The notes under the pieces: model-generated
Told to the model about the DNA's origin: nothing
Databases searched by the model: none
The model's input: only the letters and a program-made list of their open reading frames with translations
Shown here: positions 23,517 to 36,763 of the stretch, in pieces
How the letters are laid out: every line of letters begins with the position of its first letter
How positions within the stretch are numbered: the first letter of the stretch is position 1
Translations under genes and position numbers: made by a program
Assembly: GCA_032433765.1 (NCBI GenBank)
Contig: JAVIAB010000024.1
Span: forward strand, 14,801,126 to 14,865,125
Direction: 5' to 3'
DNA length: 64,000 nt
Origin: Megaustenia siamemsis
Lineage: Eukaryota; Mollusca; Gastropoda; Stylommatophora; Ariophantidae

Positions 23517-23772
23517 AGTAAAGTAAAGTGCCCTCGTCACGCCAAGTGGCGTATAGGGAATATGGTGTTAGTGACCATAAATTTTGCAAACCTTCGGCAC
23601 ATGATTTTTGGGTAATATGGTCGGTATTACGCCCGTGCCGCTTTACTTTCCCAGAAAAAAATTCCGGTACCCATTTAAGGCTGTGTGAACGGGAAGCCGT
23701 CGTTTGTGGTCGAACCATACCTCTTGTCTTTTGTAGTCCAGTTCACTAACCACTGAGCTATCGCGGCTCCTT
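23517..23772 (-). mobile_element. SINE-1, near full length
   Basis: Tail at 23518, tRNA-like head GAGCTATCGCGGCTCC (reverse) at the right. Confidence 0.87.
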
Positions 23773-23792
23773 TCTTTTCGTATTAAAAAAAA

Positions 23793-24041
23793 AGTAAAGT
23801 ACCCCCGTCACGTCAAGTGGCGTATAGGGAATATGGTGTTAGTGACCATAAATTTTACAGACTTTCAGCACATGATTTTTAGGGTAATGTGGTCGGTATT
23901 ACGCCTGTGCCGCTTTACTTTCCCCCCAAAAAATCCGGTACCCATTTAAAGCTGGGTGAACCCGGAGCTGTCGGTTGGGATCGAACCCTACCTCTTATCC
24001 TTTGCAGTCCAGTTCACTAACCACTGAGCTATCGCGGCTCC
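23793..24041 (-). mobile_element. SINE-1, full length
   Basis: Second copy in tandem orientation with the previous one; about 249 bp from tail to head. Confidence 0.88.
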
Positions 24042-24184
24042 CTTTCTTTCCGTATACTTCTACTTTATTTACACATACAAATCTTTCTCCTACGTTTATT
24101 TTTCAATTGCAAAATCATTGATGAGATCTTCAATAACTAATCTTATGTAAAACATCTCCTTCTATATTTAATAGAGATAAGGCA

Positions 24185-24800
24185 TTCAGTCAATATGGCG
24201 GATAGGCGACAGGAACAGATAAAGGCTGATTCTGAAAAGTGTTCCTTGTTGCAGTTTCATCCTATTCCAAGTCCTGCTTGCTGACAGAGAAATTGAGTTA
24301 AGTGCTCTGTGTACACTGTGAGCTGTGTTTTTCATCCGGGTCGTGTTTCAATATTCCGATTGCTTACGATGAATGACGATATCGTATGACGAAGGACAGT
24401 TAAGCTGCGTTCAATGTGGTGCCGCTTAGCCTTATGTCTTTTGGCGTGTGCTGTAATTGCAATGATGTAACTGTAATGTTGTTAATCAACTGCAGCTGTT
24501 TTTCATTGCGTGGATCCTTCAATGAGTTGAGATGTTAATTTGAACAATTCCACTGTCACGGGCAGTAGAGCAATTGTGGATTTTAATTCGTTTGCAGTGA
24601 TACCGGGGCTTTAGAATAAAAAACCATTTGACTGTAGAAGACATCACTCTCCGCCATGTTCTTCTACTTCTTTTACCTCTCAGCTCCCGGTGGAGCATAG
24701 ATCTTCAACAAACACTTTCCAAGTCGTTCTGTTTCTTGCCATACTTTTAAGATCATCCCATGCCTTCCTCATCATCTTCATCTCTGCTTCTGTCTGTCAA
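24185..24800 (-). mobile_element. Element X plus LINE-C 3' end, inverted arm 2
   Basis: Same composite as 22400-23110 in the opposite orientation, including the same junction between LINE-C tail and element X. Confidence 0.72.
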
Positions 24801-25035
24801 TATTCCGATTGTTTACGATGAATGACGATATCGTTTGACGGGGAACAGAAGGTGTTCACTTTCTGTGCGGTTTCGCTTTATGTCTTTTGGTGTGTGCTGA
24901 GACTGCTATGAAGGGAACTGCAGCTACCTTCCTTTGTTTGGGAGATGAGGTATTAATTCGGATGATTCCACTGGCATGGGCGGTTGAACAATTATGGATT
25001 TTAATTCGTTTGCAGTGATACCGGGGGCCTTCCTT
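24801..25035 (-). mobile_element. Element X, partial copy
   Basis: Repeats TTTACGATGAATGACGAT, TATGTCTTTTGGTGTG and the CAGTGATACCGGGG end. Confidence 0.7.
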
Positions 25036-25206
25036 GAACCATTATCAGAAGGCATCTAGCCTGCCTTGTTCGACCTCACGACCTTTGGCGGAGGTCTGCG
25101 CTCACTGTGTGCTCTTGTTATTATTCTATATATCTGTATGCCATTTTTCATTTAATGTGGTAGCCCCTTAGTGAAACCTTCTTCCCTTGATGCCCTAAGC
25201 ACGTGC

Positions 25207-25545
25207 TATAACGGGGCTTCTAAGTAGCCTGGTTGGGAAAACGCCCGACTGGACTACCGACATTCGAACAACCCGTGTTCGATTCCCGCCGGTAGCAGTG
25301 TGAGTTGTACTCGTGGTTGGAAAAAAGAATACCCCAGCGGTCGACCCAGCCGCTGGCAGAAATGGGTACCAGAGTAGTACTCTGGGAAGGTGAGAAATGG
25401 CACCTCGCTTTGTGAGTTTCGATGCTTGAAGAAACACTGTCCAGAAGTCTCCGAACACTTCTGGATAGACGGCCGAGCACATATGGGTGGAAACTCGCGT
25501 GCTAAGATGCAGATTCAAGTCTCGAACTTGACCTTCACGTGCATA
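25207..25545 (+). mobile_element. SINE-3, full length
   Basis: tRNA-like head with B-box-like CGTGTTCGATTCCCGCC, middle GTCGACCCAGCCGCTGG, tail GATTCAAGTCTCGAACTTGA. Confidence 0.82.
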
Positions 25546-25849
25546 TTTTGCTCTATGGTTGGAAGGCGGTACGGCCCTGAGATCTAAGGACCTATGCGGG
25601 AGTTTAGTTCCTGGCAGGGTCAGGTCCTTGATGAGGGGCCAGACAAAGGAGCCAGGAGCAGATGGAACCCTTTAAGTGAAGACGCAGAACCCACCGACGA
25701 GTGGTACACGTTCTGGTCTGAACTAATCCATCCCCACTTCATGGGTTAAATGTTTCTCTGTCTTTTCTCCTCTTTCTGTCCTCTATCAAACAGGCAGGTG
25801 GTGCTCAATATCTCCAAAGACCAGACCACGTTTGAGAGAGAAAACTGTA

Positions 25850-26030
25850 CACAAAGCTCGGGCGGGTGGTGCTCGTGAACCCGGGAGGGCCGACCATCTA
25901 AGGGCAGAATCCCCTTACAGAAAAGACAATCTGCTGCCTTGCAGGAAGATTCGGGACAAACTAAGGAAAGTAAAATCTATAAAATGCTGGCGGAAATCGA
26001 ATGCATCGGGCCACAGACGCAGAATATTGT
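25850..26030 (+). mobile_element. Element Y, partial copy
   Basis: GGGAGGGCCGACCATCTAAG then CTGCTGCCTTGCAGGAAG, as at 9448. Confidence 0.6.
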
Positions 26031-26066
26031 TCAAAGTCCAAATATGTATTCAATCAGAGCGGAATG

Positions 26067-26366
26067 TTTTTTACGTTCGCCAGTTTTCCCCTCTGACGAA
26101 GTCCCTAGAGAATAGGAACTGAATTTTGCGTGTTAATCCATTTTTTTTCTAGCAGTTGTGTGCACAGGGCTACCTCGCCATACAGGCAGATAACTCCGTC
26201 TTCGGAGGTACTCATATTTTTTCCGTCCATGAGTAATTTACGTTTTAAGCCGAGCCTCGCTGCTGAAACCAGGGGTGGTTTCCGCAGAGAGAAATCATAA
26301 ATAAAAATCCGGTGTAGCCGGGATTTGAACCCACATCAAGCTGGCGTCTCGCCTCGAGACCAACCA
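26067..26366 (-). mobile_element. SINE-2
   Basis: Reverse copy. tRNA-like head at the right (GCCTCGAGACCAACCAGTCC), conserved core CCGAAGACGGAGTTATC (reverse) and a T-run at 26067 as the tail. Confidence 0.8.
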
Positions 26367-26379
26367 GTCCCTCTAGAGT

Positions 26380-26634
26380 AAAGTAAAGTAAAGAGCCCCG
26401 TCACGCCAAGTGGCATATAGGAAATATAGTGTTAGTGACCATAACTTTTACAGACCTTCAGCACATTAATTTTGGGGTAACGGAGTCGGTAATACGCCCG
26501 TGCTGCTTTACTTTCCCAGAAAAAATCCGGTACCCATTTAAGGCTGGGTGAACCCGGAAGCCGTCAGTTGGGATCGAACCCTACATCTTGTTCTTTGTAG
26601 TTTAGTTCACTAACAAATGAGCTATCGCGACTCC
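26380..26634 (-). mobile_element. SINE-1 with 13-bp target duplication
   Basis: Full-length SINE-1 flanked by AGTCCCTCTAGAG (26367-26379) and AGTCCCCCTAGAG (26635-26647). Inserted at the very edge of the SINE-2 head. Confidence 0.87.
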
Positions 26635-26817
26635 TAGTCCCCCTAGAGTGGATTTAACACATTCTTTATGGTCTCTATCTGTGGGAACAGACATCTACCT
26701 TCATAAGAGAATCAGGAATCCTAGTCTGAATGGATCGCTCCATTTGAAGTAAAAGAATCTCAAAACAATCTCTAAAGTTAACACAAACATTAAATGGTAT
26801 CACAGTCTGAAGCTCTG

Positions 26818-27138
26818 GGTGGACTGGTTGGTCTCGAGGCAAGGCGCCGGCTTCGAGACAAAGAGGTTGGTGGGTTCAAACCACCGGTTGGGATTTTTAT
26901 CTATGATTTCTCTCTGCGGCAACCACAGTCTCTGCTGCTAGGCCCGGCTTGAAACGTCAGTTACTCATCGACGGAAAAAATATGAGTACCTCCGAAGACG
27001 GAGTTATCTGCCTGTGCGGCGAGGCACCCCTGTGCACAAGGCTGCCAGGGAAAAATGGATTAACACGCAAAATTCAGTTCCTAGTCTCTAGGGACTTCGT
27101 CAGAGGTAAAAGCTGGCGGACGAGAAAAAAAAAAAATC
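26818..27138 (+). mobile_element. SINE-2, full length
   Basis: Head TGGTTGGTCTCGAGGCAAG, B-box-like GGTGGGTTCAAACCACC, core CTCCGAAGACGGAGTTATC, A-rich tail at 27125-27136. Confidence 0.85.
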
Positions 27139-27224
27139 TGAAATAAGCCAAATTTTAACTTTAACTTAACCCTAGCTGCTTGCTTGCGTTCGCCCGATGA
27201 CTAAAGGAGTACACCTCTTCATCA

Positions 27225-27335
27225 TCCGCCCTTAAAAGGACGTTAAGTGGGGGTGTCTGTGTTGTGTTGTGTTGTGATTTACAGTATAACTGTGATATTT
27301 GCGCCTTTCGGCCAAACACATCCGACTTCAGCATG
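27225..27335 (+). repeat. Interspersed repeat shared with 51040-51178
   Basis: CCCTTAAAAGGACGTT and GCCTTTCGGCCAAACACAT recur at 51040-51178 on the other strand (as GCGACTTTCGGCCAAACATA), diverged. Confidence 0.55.
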
Positions 27336-27339
27336 AGAT

Positions 27340-28020
27340 TTGTGAGTACCGGGTTTTCTTTCCTCTTCAATTCCTACTCGCTTGTCCAGACTAGACAGGT
27401 TAATCTGTTACTGAAGGCACCGCGGAGAGGTGGAGCAGGGTCTGGATGGTTCTGGTTCACCTATCCTGGCTCAAGCCATCAGCTGTGGGTCGCTGACAAC
27501 TTCCAGCTCTGGTGCTGTGAGGTCCGCCTTCGCCTCCCACTTAAACCGTAAAATGGATTATAAATCCCAGTTGCCATGCCAAACACACAGACACCAAACA
27601 TACCACTGACTCTAACGCTACGATGTGCACAATCAAATGACTTAATACTAGGTCTAGTCATTAACATACACAGTCAAATATCAGGGCCAGTTTTATGCTC
27701 TAATACTTACTGTCATTTTTTCAAACCCTAACACTGAAGTGAGTCAACCGTACACGCTAATACTCTAGAGTCAATCTTTTATCGTAATGCTGTAGAGAAT
27801 CAAACGTTTACCATCATGCTGTAAAGCGTCAATCGCATAATCTAATACTGTAGAGTCAATCGTTTACTGTTATGCTGTAGAGAGTCAATCGTATACCTTA
27901 ATACTATACAGAGTCAATTTATATACCGTACTCTAAAACCATAGAGTCATTTCCATTTTAAACCGCACTGTGTTAGACATATACCCCAATATCATAGAGA
28001 GTCAGTCGCATAAAAAAGAC
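27340..28020. other. Intron sequence with a degenerate repeat
   Basis: 27700-27990 holds a degraded repeat of about 35 bp around CTGTAGAGAGTCAATCGT. 27340-27660 shows open frames on both strands but no phase-compatible splice pair, so no exon is called. Confidence 0.5.
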
Positions 28021-29612
28021 TAGGTACACTTATACAACATAGATACCAAACAGGCACAACAACACACACTTCTACAACATAGACACTAAAAAGACACTAA
28101 AGAGACACAACAATACACACTTCTACAACACAGACACTAAAAAGACACTAAAGAGACACAACAATGCACACTTCTACAACATAGACACTAAAAAGACACT
28201 AAAGAGACACAACAAAACACACTTCTACCAAATAAGCATCAAAGAGACACATCAACACACACTTCTACAAATAGACATCAAAGGGACACAACAATACACA
28301 CCTGTACTAAACAGACATCAAAGAGACACAGCAACACACACTTGCACCAAATAGACATCAAAGGGACACAGCAACACACCTGTACCAAATAGACATCAAA
28401 GAGACACAGCAACACACACTTGTACCAAATAGACATCAAAGAGACACAGCAACACACACTTGTACCAAATAGACATGAAAGAGACATAGCAACACACACT
28501 TGCACCAAATAGACATCAAAGAGACACAGCAACACACACTTGCACCAAATAGACATGAAAGAGACATAGCAACACACACTTGTACCAAATAGACATGAAA
28601 GAGACATAACAACACACACTTGTACCAAATAGACATCAAAGAGACACAGCAGCACACACTTGCACCAAATAGACATGAAAGAGACACAGCAACACACACT
28701 TGCACCAAATAGACATGAAAGAGACATAGCAACACACACTTGTACCAAATAGACATGAAAGAGACACAGCAACACACACTTGCACCAAATAGACATGAAA
28801 GAGACATAGCAACACACACTTGTACCAAATAGACATGAAAGAGACACAGCAACACACACTTGCACCAAATAGACATGAAAGAGACACAGCAACACACACT
28901 TGCACCAAATAGACATGAAAGAGACATAGCAACACACACTTGTACCAAATAGACATGAAAGAGACACAGCAACACACACTTGCACCAAATAGACATGAAA
29001 GAGACATAGCAACACACACTTGTACCAAATAGACATGAAAGAGACACAGCAACACACACTTGCACCAAATAGACATGAAAGAGACATAGCAACACACACT
29101 TGTACCAAATAGACATGAAAGAGACATAGCAACACACACTTGTACCAAATAGACATCAAAGAGACACAGCAACACACACTTGCACCAAATAGACATCAAA
29201 GAGACAACAATACACTTCTACAACATAGACACTAAAGAGACACAGCAACACACACTTGCACCAAATAGACATGAAAGAGACATAGCAACACACACTTGCA
29301 CCAAATAGACATGAAAGAGACACAACAACACACACTTGTACCAAATAGACATGAAAGAGACATAGCAACACACACTTGCACCAAATAGACATGAAAGAGA
29401 CACAACAACACACACTTGTACCAAATAGACATGAAAGAGACATAGCAACACACACTTGCACCAAATAGACATCAAAGAGACATAGCAACACACACTTGCA
29501 CCAAATAGACATGAAAGAGACACAACAACAAACACTTGTACCAAATAGACATCAAAGAGACAACAATACACGTCTACAACATAGACACTAAAGAGACACA
29601 ATAACACACACA
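28020..29612. repeat. 40-bp minisatellite, about 40 copies
   Basis: Unit GAGACACAGCAACACACACT plus TGCACCAAATAGACATGAAA. The unit has no stop in any minus frame, so three overlapping minus open frames of up to 299 residues arise. They are artefacts. Confidence 0.95.
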
Positions 29613-29747
29613 TCTACCAACTGAAACAACAGCGAACTACCAACCAAATAGCAACAAACTACCAACTGAAGCATCAACAAACTACCAATCAAACAGCAAC
29701 AAACTACCAACCTCGAGAAGGAGACGGCGAGATCAAGCCCATTAGAC

Positions 29748-29892
29748 GAGAGCCCACCACCGTCCCGACCACAATGGCCAACACTTCCTCCAGTTCAGTG
29801 TCCCCGTTCCCAGATTCTGACTCGCTCTCTGTGTTTGACTCCATATCCGAGATGTCTAGGTCTTCAGACAATCTCAAAAATTAATTCTCAAA
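29748..29892. other. Unique-looking segment, open on both strands
   Basis: Minus reading gives LSEDLDISDMESNTESE and plus reading gives MANTSSSSVSPFPDSDSLS. Both look protein-like. The minus version would need a phase that E4 and E5 do not offer; the plus version has no good acceptor. Left unassigned. Confidence 0.3.
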
Positions 29893-30184
29893 ACCAGATG
29901 CCGACAGAACACCATCCAGTTTGAGACTCTATAATGCCGAAACGTTTAAATCAACGCGTTTGATCGCTGGTTACTAACATCACTGTTGAAATGGCGAACG
30001 TCCCTACAGCCCGGCAGGTCTTGGCGTCATATTCCACATCTTCTGGCGACTTTTGTAACAACGTCACTACAATTACCTTCTCTGGTTTCAGCCAGTGCGC
30101 ACCAGAGACCGCGTGTTAAACTATTATCGACATTTATTTTCCAACATTCCACACACACTGGATATATCCTACTTTAGATTCACT

Positions 30185-30705
30185 GGCTTTTTCTTATTTT
30201 CTTACTTTCTTCTTTTCTTTCTTTCTTTTTTTTATTTTCTTTCCTTCTTCCTTTCTTTCTTTCTTTTTTCTTTCTTTATTTTCTTTCTTTATTTTCTTAT
30301 TTCTTTCTTTCTTTCTTTCTTACATTCTTTCTTTCTTTCTTACTGACTTTCTTTCTTTCTTTCATTTTTTTCTTTTTCTTTCCTTATTTTCTTATTTCTT
30401 TCTTCACTTTCTTTCTTTCTTTTCTTTCTTTCTTTTTTACAATTTTCTTTCTTTCTCTTTTTATTTTCTTTCTTTCTTTCTTTCTTAACATTCTTTTTTT
30501 TCTTTATTTTCTTTCTCTTTCTTTCCTTTTTTTCTTCTTTCATTCTTTACCTTCTTTCTTTATTTTCTTTCTTTCTTTCTTTATTTTTTAAAATTTTCTT
30601 TCTTTCTTTTCTTTCTTTATTTTCTTTCTTTCTTTTCTTTCTTTCTTTCTTTCTTATTTTCTTTTCTTCTTTATTTTGTTTGTTTGTATCTTGCTCTCTT
30701 TCTTT

Positions 30706-30765
<60 letters not shown>

Positions 30766-30775
30766 TTCTCTCCTT
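30185..30775. repeat. CTTT-rich polypyrimidine tract
   Basis: About 590 nt of imperfect CTTT with a perfect block at 30709-30763. Lysine/glutamate-rich open frames on the minus strand are artefacts. Confidence 0.95.
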
Positions 30776-31053
30776 CTGTCTTTGATAGTTTTAAGCGGTT
30801 TGGTTGGTAGAATGTTGTTTTTCCTCATATTCCAAGTCGCATGTCTGTGTTAGTCACCTCTAGTGACTCGGGCAGATGGTGCTCGTAAATCTGGGAGGGC
30901 CGACCATCTAAGGGCAGTGTGGAAGGACGGACATGATCGCCTACGCCAGCCGGTATGGCGCATGATGATGATGATGAATCATTCTTCATTGCAGTCAGCC
31001 CATAACATCCATTGCCCATCCTAGCAATTCTCGAAGCCTATACACACGGCCTG

Positions 31054-31318
31054 GGAGCCGCGATAGCTCAGTGGTTAGTGAACTGGACTACAAAAGACAA
31101 GAGGTAGGGTTCGATCCCAACCGATGGCTTCCGGTTCACCCAGCCTTAAATTGTACCGGATGTTTTTTTTCTGGGAAAGTAAAGCAGCACGGGCGTAATA
31201 CCGACCACATTACCCCAAAAATCATGTGCCCAAGGTCTGTAAAATTTATGGTCGCTAGCACCATATTCCCTATACACCACTTGGCGTGACGGGGGTACTT
31301 TACTTTTTTTTTTTTTTA
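31054..31318 (+). mobile_element. SINE-1, full length
   Basis: GGAGCCGCGATAGCTCAGTG head, GGTTCGATCCC B box, tail ending in a T-run. Confidence 0.9.
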
Positions 31319-31439
31319 ATACAGACGGATTTTTCCTCTTTAGTGCTAACTGTACATGCATCTGCTTTTCACGTTAGCCACTCCGGATCGACCACACCCC
31401 TTTTCCACCTTTAGATTGCTCAGTCTCTCATTGAATACC

Positions 31440-31855
31440 CATGGTATATGGTGGATAGGCGACAGGAACCATTGAAGGCTATGTCTGAAAAGTGTTCCTT
31501 CTTGCAGTTTCCTCATATTCCAAGACCGGCTTGTTGCAGGAGCTACTGAGTTAAGTGCTCTGTGCACACCGTGAGCTGTGTGTCTCATCCGTTTTGATCC
31601 TGTTTCGATATCCCGCTTGTTTACGATGAATGATGATATCGTATGACAGGGAACAGTTGGCTGTGTTCACTTTCTGCTCGGTTTCGCCTTATGTCTTTTG
31701 GCGTGTGCTGAGACTGCTACAATGGGGACTACAGTTACCTTTCTTTGTTTGGGAGATGTGTTAGTAATTCGGATGATTCCACTGGCACGGGCGGTTGAGC
31801 AATTATGGATTTTAATTCGTTTGCTGTGATACCGAGGCCTTCTATAACCTATAAC
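31440..31855 (-). mobile_element. Element X
   Basis: GGATAGGCGACAGGAACC, GATATCGTATGACAGGG core and TTGCTGTGATACCGAGG end. Confidence 0.72.
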
Positions 31856-31999
31856 CAATAATCAATAATCATTGAAAACATCATTGTCCCACACAACACC
31901 CTTCTCATCTCGGGAATAATAAAGAATAAACTGAGCTCTTTGTCCAGACTCAGGCCGCACTCAGTGCCAAAGTTGACAGTGAGCTTAACAACTATTTGT

Positions 32000-32645
32000 C
32001 ACTACTATCATGACCATCATCATGTGCCGTAGCGAGTGGCGTAGGCGATCATGTCCTTCCACAATTTTCTTTCTACAGTGCATCGTATCAGTTCTATTGT
32101 TGACTGTTTTCCATGCCATGACACCAAGCTATTTAGTATTTTCGCTCTTTTGTCGTCCGCGATTTCTCTTTCCTTGCATTTTGCCAGTTGTAACCAAGTA
32201 TTCCAACTTTCCTATTCTCATGATGTGCCCGAAAAATGTTGATTGCTTCTTTTTGATTTTTTTTAGGAGTTCCATTTTGAGTTGGCCTCTATGAGAACTT
32301 TCTCATTGGTCTTTTTAGCTGTCCTAGGAACTTTCAACATTCTTCTGAGAAATCCCATCTTCGTGGCCTCTAACCGTCTTTTCATTTGTTTGTCTACTGT
32401 CCATGATTTGCTTCCATAGGTCAGAATTGGTTCTAAATAGCACCGATGAACTCTCTTTCTCACTTCTATTGACATAGATTTGTTGCATAAGATATTTTTC
32501 ATTTTCTGAAATGTTATTTTTGCCTGAGCTATTCTGCTTTTTATTTCTGTTGTGCATCTTCCATCTGATGTTATTATTGTGCCCAAGTATTTGACGCGTT
32601 GCACTTGTTTCAGATTTCTCCTGTTTATTTTTATGCTGCATGATG
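32000..32645 (-). mobile_element. LINE-F 3' end
   Basis: Open segment encodes a reverse transcriptase tail: KYLGTIITSDGRCTTEI, CYLEPILTYGSKSWTVD and RRMLKVPRTAKKTNE. Frameshifted before the 3' end at 32000. Confidence 0.8.
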
Positions 32646-32654
32646 GTGATGATC

Positions 32655-32925
32655 GTTTCTTTGATATTACTATATTATGTCTCTACTATACATGGCTATA
32701 TCCATGTGTTATCTTCCAGGCATGTAGTAAGAGGCTACTAAGGAGGCTGATCGATGGCTTGGCAAGCTGCCATTGTAAAAAGTATTGTTATGGAAACAGT
32801 GCCATGGATTTTAGAAGCAGTGATCTCTGCAATATGTGTCATTTTGGCACGCACGGTTTCTGTTTTTTTTATTATATTGTGGTTCTGCCCTATGTGCCGT
32901 CTTCGGCTCGAAAGGACAATAATAA
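32655..32925 (+). mobile_element. LINE-E 3' untranslated end
   Basis: Ends with GCCCTATGTGCCGTCTTCGG and CTCGAAAGGACAA, the same end as LINE-E at 38522, then runs straight into the GATA array. Confidence 0.6.
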
Positions 32926-33660
<735 letters not shown>

Positions 33661-34100
33661 GTTAACGAACATGTAAAATATAATGGTATTGAACAGTTAA
33701 TTAACAGAACAACAGGACAAATTACGTTTAGGCAAAAGCCTTCATCTGGTGTAACAAACTATACAAATTAAACAATTATTTATTTATCTTATTACCTCCC
33801 TTGCTATACTTCCCCCTTGCCACTTCCATCTTCTCTCTTTTCCCCCTTTTTTCTCGTTTTCATCGTACTCTGTGGGAGATCACTTTATACTTTTTCACTG
33901 TTTGGCTCCTTTTGGTTCAGGTAAGTCTTACCTGGCCTATTGTCTATTTATCTTTCCCGTGGTTAACGAACGTGCAGTGCCGGGGCCTGAAAGGTGAGTA
34001 AAGAATTGTGGCGCTGTTCCCAACCAGGCAGGCGTGTTCGTAAGAGGCCCCTTAGGAGGGTTGGGCATGTGACTGGCTATCCTGTACTATAAAAAAAAAC
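33661..34100. other. Unassigned intron sequence
   Basis: GGTTAACGAAC recurs at 33660 and 33961 and a variant at 34377, suggesting remnants of a repeat. No exon or coding signal seen. Confidence 0.4.
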
Positions 34101-34199
34101 AATATGCCGGAAAAACTTCACAAACATGGACAAGTCAAAGAAAAGAATAAAAGTAAATCCACCATCCAGGAAAGATAATGGCTCTCTTCTAAGAGATGC

Positions 34200-34375
34200 A
34201 TGACGCAATCTGGAGAATCCAAAATATTCTTAGAGAAGACAGATTGAATCAGAGATGAAGATGATGGGGAAGACATGGAATTATCTTAAAAGAATGGCAA
34301 GAAACAGAACGACTTGGAAAGTGTTTGTTGAAGACATATGCTCCACAGGAAGTTGAAAAGGTAGAAGAAGAAGAT
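34200..34375 (+). mobile_element. LINE-C 3' tail
   Basis: GATGAAGATGATGGGGAAG, then AATGGCAAGAAACAGAACG, then GAAAAGGTAGAAGAAGAAG. Confidence 0.7.
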
Positions 34376-34379
34376 GGAT

Positions 34380-35015
34380 AACGAACGTTTCGAGTTAGTA
34401 TTTATAAAATTAATTAAAAACAAGAACTCAAAATTGGCAGAAACAAATAATAATGTACTTGTAACGCGCAGAAAATTGCAAAAAATAAAAGAGAAAAAAA
34501 TGTAAACAAACAACACGTCTGATTACCATAATCTGTTTCTATTGCTTCAGAAGCATAAACATTGCAAAAAGTGCAATGCACATAAGTGCTTATTTTGCAC
34601 ACTTTTTTGTACTTGTTAGTATATTAGTGCTTGCTATTTCTTGCTTTTTTGTTACTGTGTGGTTTCTGTTGTTATGTTTTGTGCGTTTTTATATTTGTTC
34701 CGAAGGCTGAATTGTTCTGATCATTGATTAATCAGACTTGGCTAAACTGACGATGGAGACTAATGCTACAGTATAGAACCAATAAAGATATATATACTAC
34801 GTCATTGACAACAGCTGCAGCTTAGACACTGACTATATCATAGACATGGCATCAAATATGGAAATCGATATCAACATAGACATCATTTTACACAGATGCA
34901 AACTGTATACATTATAGTTAACACAGACATAAACAAAATATAAACAAATGATTCGTGAAGAGGTAGCTAAAATACAACCTAAATGTTCTTCTCTTCTCAC
35001 ATCAATTAATCCTTG
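34380..35015. other. AT-rich intron, nothing recognised
   Basis: No repeats, exons or conserved motifs identified on either strand. Confidence 0.5.
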
Positions 35016-35019
35016 ACAT

Positions 35020-35275
35020 TATTGTCGGAGCTACTGAGTTTAGTGCTCTGTGCAGACCGTGAGCTGTGTATTTCATTCGGATCGTGTTTCGATATTCCAA
35101 TTGTTTACGGTGAATGATGCTATCGTATGGCGAAGGGCAGTTTGGCTGCGTCCACTTTCGATGCGGTTACACCCTATGCCTTTCGGCGTTGCTATAGCTG
35201 CGATGATGGGGACTGCAGCTGCCTTTCTTTGTGTGGATTCTTCAATGCGATAAGATGTTAATTCGAATTCGTCGT
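35020..35275 (-). mobile_element. Element X, partial
   Basis: GCTACTGAGTTTAGTGCTC through TTTACGGTGAATGATGC to a diverged end, followed by a GA repeat. Confidence 0.65.
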
Positions 35276-35699
35276 GACGAATCGGACGTGAAAGAGAGAG
35301 AGAGAGAGAGAGGATAAAATGAAAGAGAAGATACAATGAAAAAGATGATAAAATAGAGAACGTAACTGTAGTAAATAGAATGACATCCTTCCTAATCCAG
35401 AAATTCGGGTAGTCGTTGAGGCACAAGTGACAGGCGTCTCCAAGGATCTATATCTACACTCGCTCTTTGTGACTCTGCGAAGTCGAGGCCTGCCAATTTC
35501 TTGATGCCTACGTTCCATCTCTTTTTCTGTCTCCATTTCCTCGTTTCAGAATCCTCTACAGGATTGCCTTTACCAGGTCGGGCAATGAGATACGCGGCCA
35601 AATTATTTCATTTTGTACTTCTTCACTACTACCAGAGGGTCAATAGGATTACTGGATGACACGGGCATAATTAATGTTGGAAGATACTGAGACATATTT

Positions 35700-36395
35700 G
35701 GATATAATAAGGAAAGAAATATATAGTTGTAGGTAAAGGGTTAGACAAGACCTACAATTAAATATCAGGGTGGTAGGAATACATCTAGAGACAGTTCAGA
35801 GCTACAACTACCTGGGACATACTATAACCAGTGATGGAAAATGTACAACTGAAATAAATAAAAGAATAGGTATGGCAAAAAGTAATTTTAATGCCATGAA
35901 AAATATACTAACATCAAAACAAATAACACCAGGGCTAAAACTAAGAATAGCAAAATGTTACATCTTCTCAATATTCTTGTATGGTGCAGAAACACGGACA
36001 TTAGACCATAAAACAGAACAGAAAGTTGAAGCCTTTGAAATGTGGATTTGTAGAAAAATAGGTAGAATTGGATGGAAAGAAAAGAAAACAAAGGAGGAAG
36101 TTTTAAAACAACTAATAATGAAAAGAGAACTACTAAACACAATTAGAGCAAGACAAATGAAATTTTTGGGGCATGTTAAAAGACACAACAGCCTACTAAA
36201 AGTAATATTGGAAGGGGAAATACAAGGTAAAAGAGGCAGAGGCTGACCAAGAATAACATGGACGAGTAACATCAAAAGATGGACAAGTCAGCCTATGTCA
36301 ATCTGCACCATCAAAGCAAGAGACAGAGTGGAATGGCGCTCCATGGTAGCCAACCTTCGATGCGGAGACGGCACTCAATGATGAAAGGCTTAGAA
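35700..36395 (+). mobile_element. LINE-A 3' end, longer copy
   Basis: Encodes YNYLGHTITSDGKCTTEI, AKCYIFSIFLYGAETRTL, GRIGWKEKKTKEEVLKQL and KFLGHVKRHNSLLKVI, with a stop in the GRG region; the end matches 5845. Confidence 0.82.
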
Positions 36396-36763
36396 ATGCG
36401 AAACTGTCGTAAAACTGACGATAAAGGTAAAAATAAAAATAACAATAATAAAAATGGTTTGGTTGCAGCTTTACTTGAGGATAACAGAAGAGCAAATATA
36501 GGCTACGGCTCAGTAGGGCTTCAGCTAGAACAATTAACCTCCCAAAACAATAAATAAATAAATAAAATAAAATAAAAAAAAAACATCAAAATAAACAAAA
36601 TTTATAAAACACAGCGACTTGATAATAAAATATCTGACAAGGAAAATATTACAAATTAATGAATGAAAGAATCTAATATGTGAGTGTGCTTGCTGTGATC
36701 ATAGCCACCCACCAAATAGGCCAATACATTTAGTGGAACTGAAGAGTACTGACTAATTTTGCG

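Noticed and set aside
28020..29612. CRISPR-like array
   Set aside because: Contiguous tandem repeats with no unique spacers, in a spliced eukaryotic gene.
28278..29613. Cys-rich repeat proteins up to 299 residues
   Set aside because: The 40-bp unit lacks stops in all minus frames; overlapping frames over the same DNA show it is an artefact.
29748..29892. Extra exon between E4 and E5
   Set aside because: Its start phase does not fit E4's donor and E4-E5 already join in frame; listed only as unassigned.
31900..32000. Possible exon reading LTVNFGTECGLSLDKE on the minus strand
   Set aside because: Acceptor lacks a pyrimidine tract, no good donor, and the phase class needed between E4 and E5 is not met.
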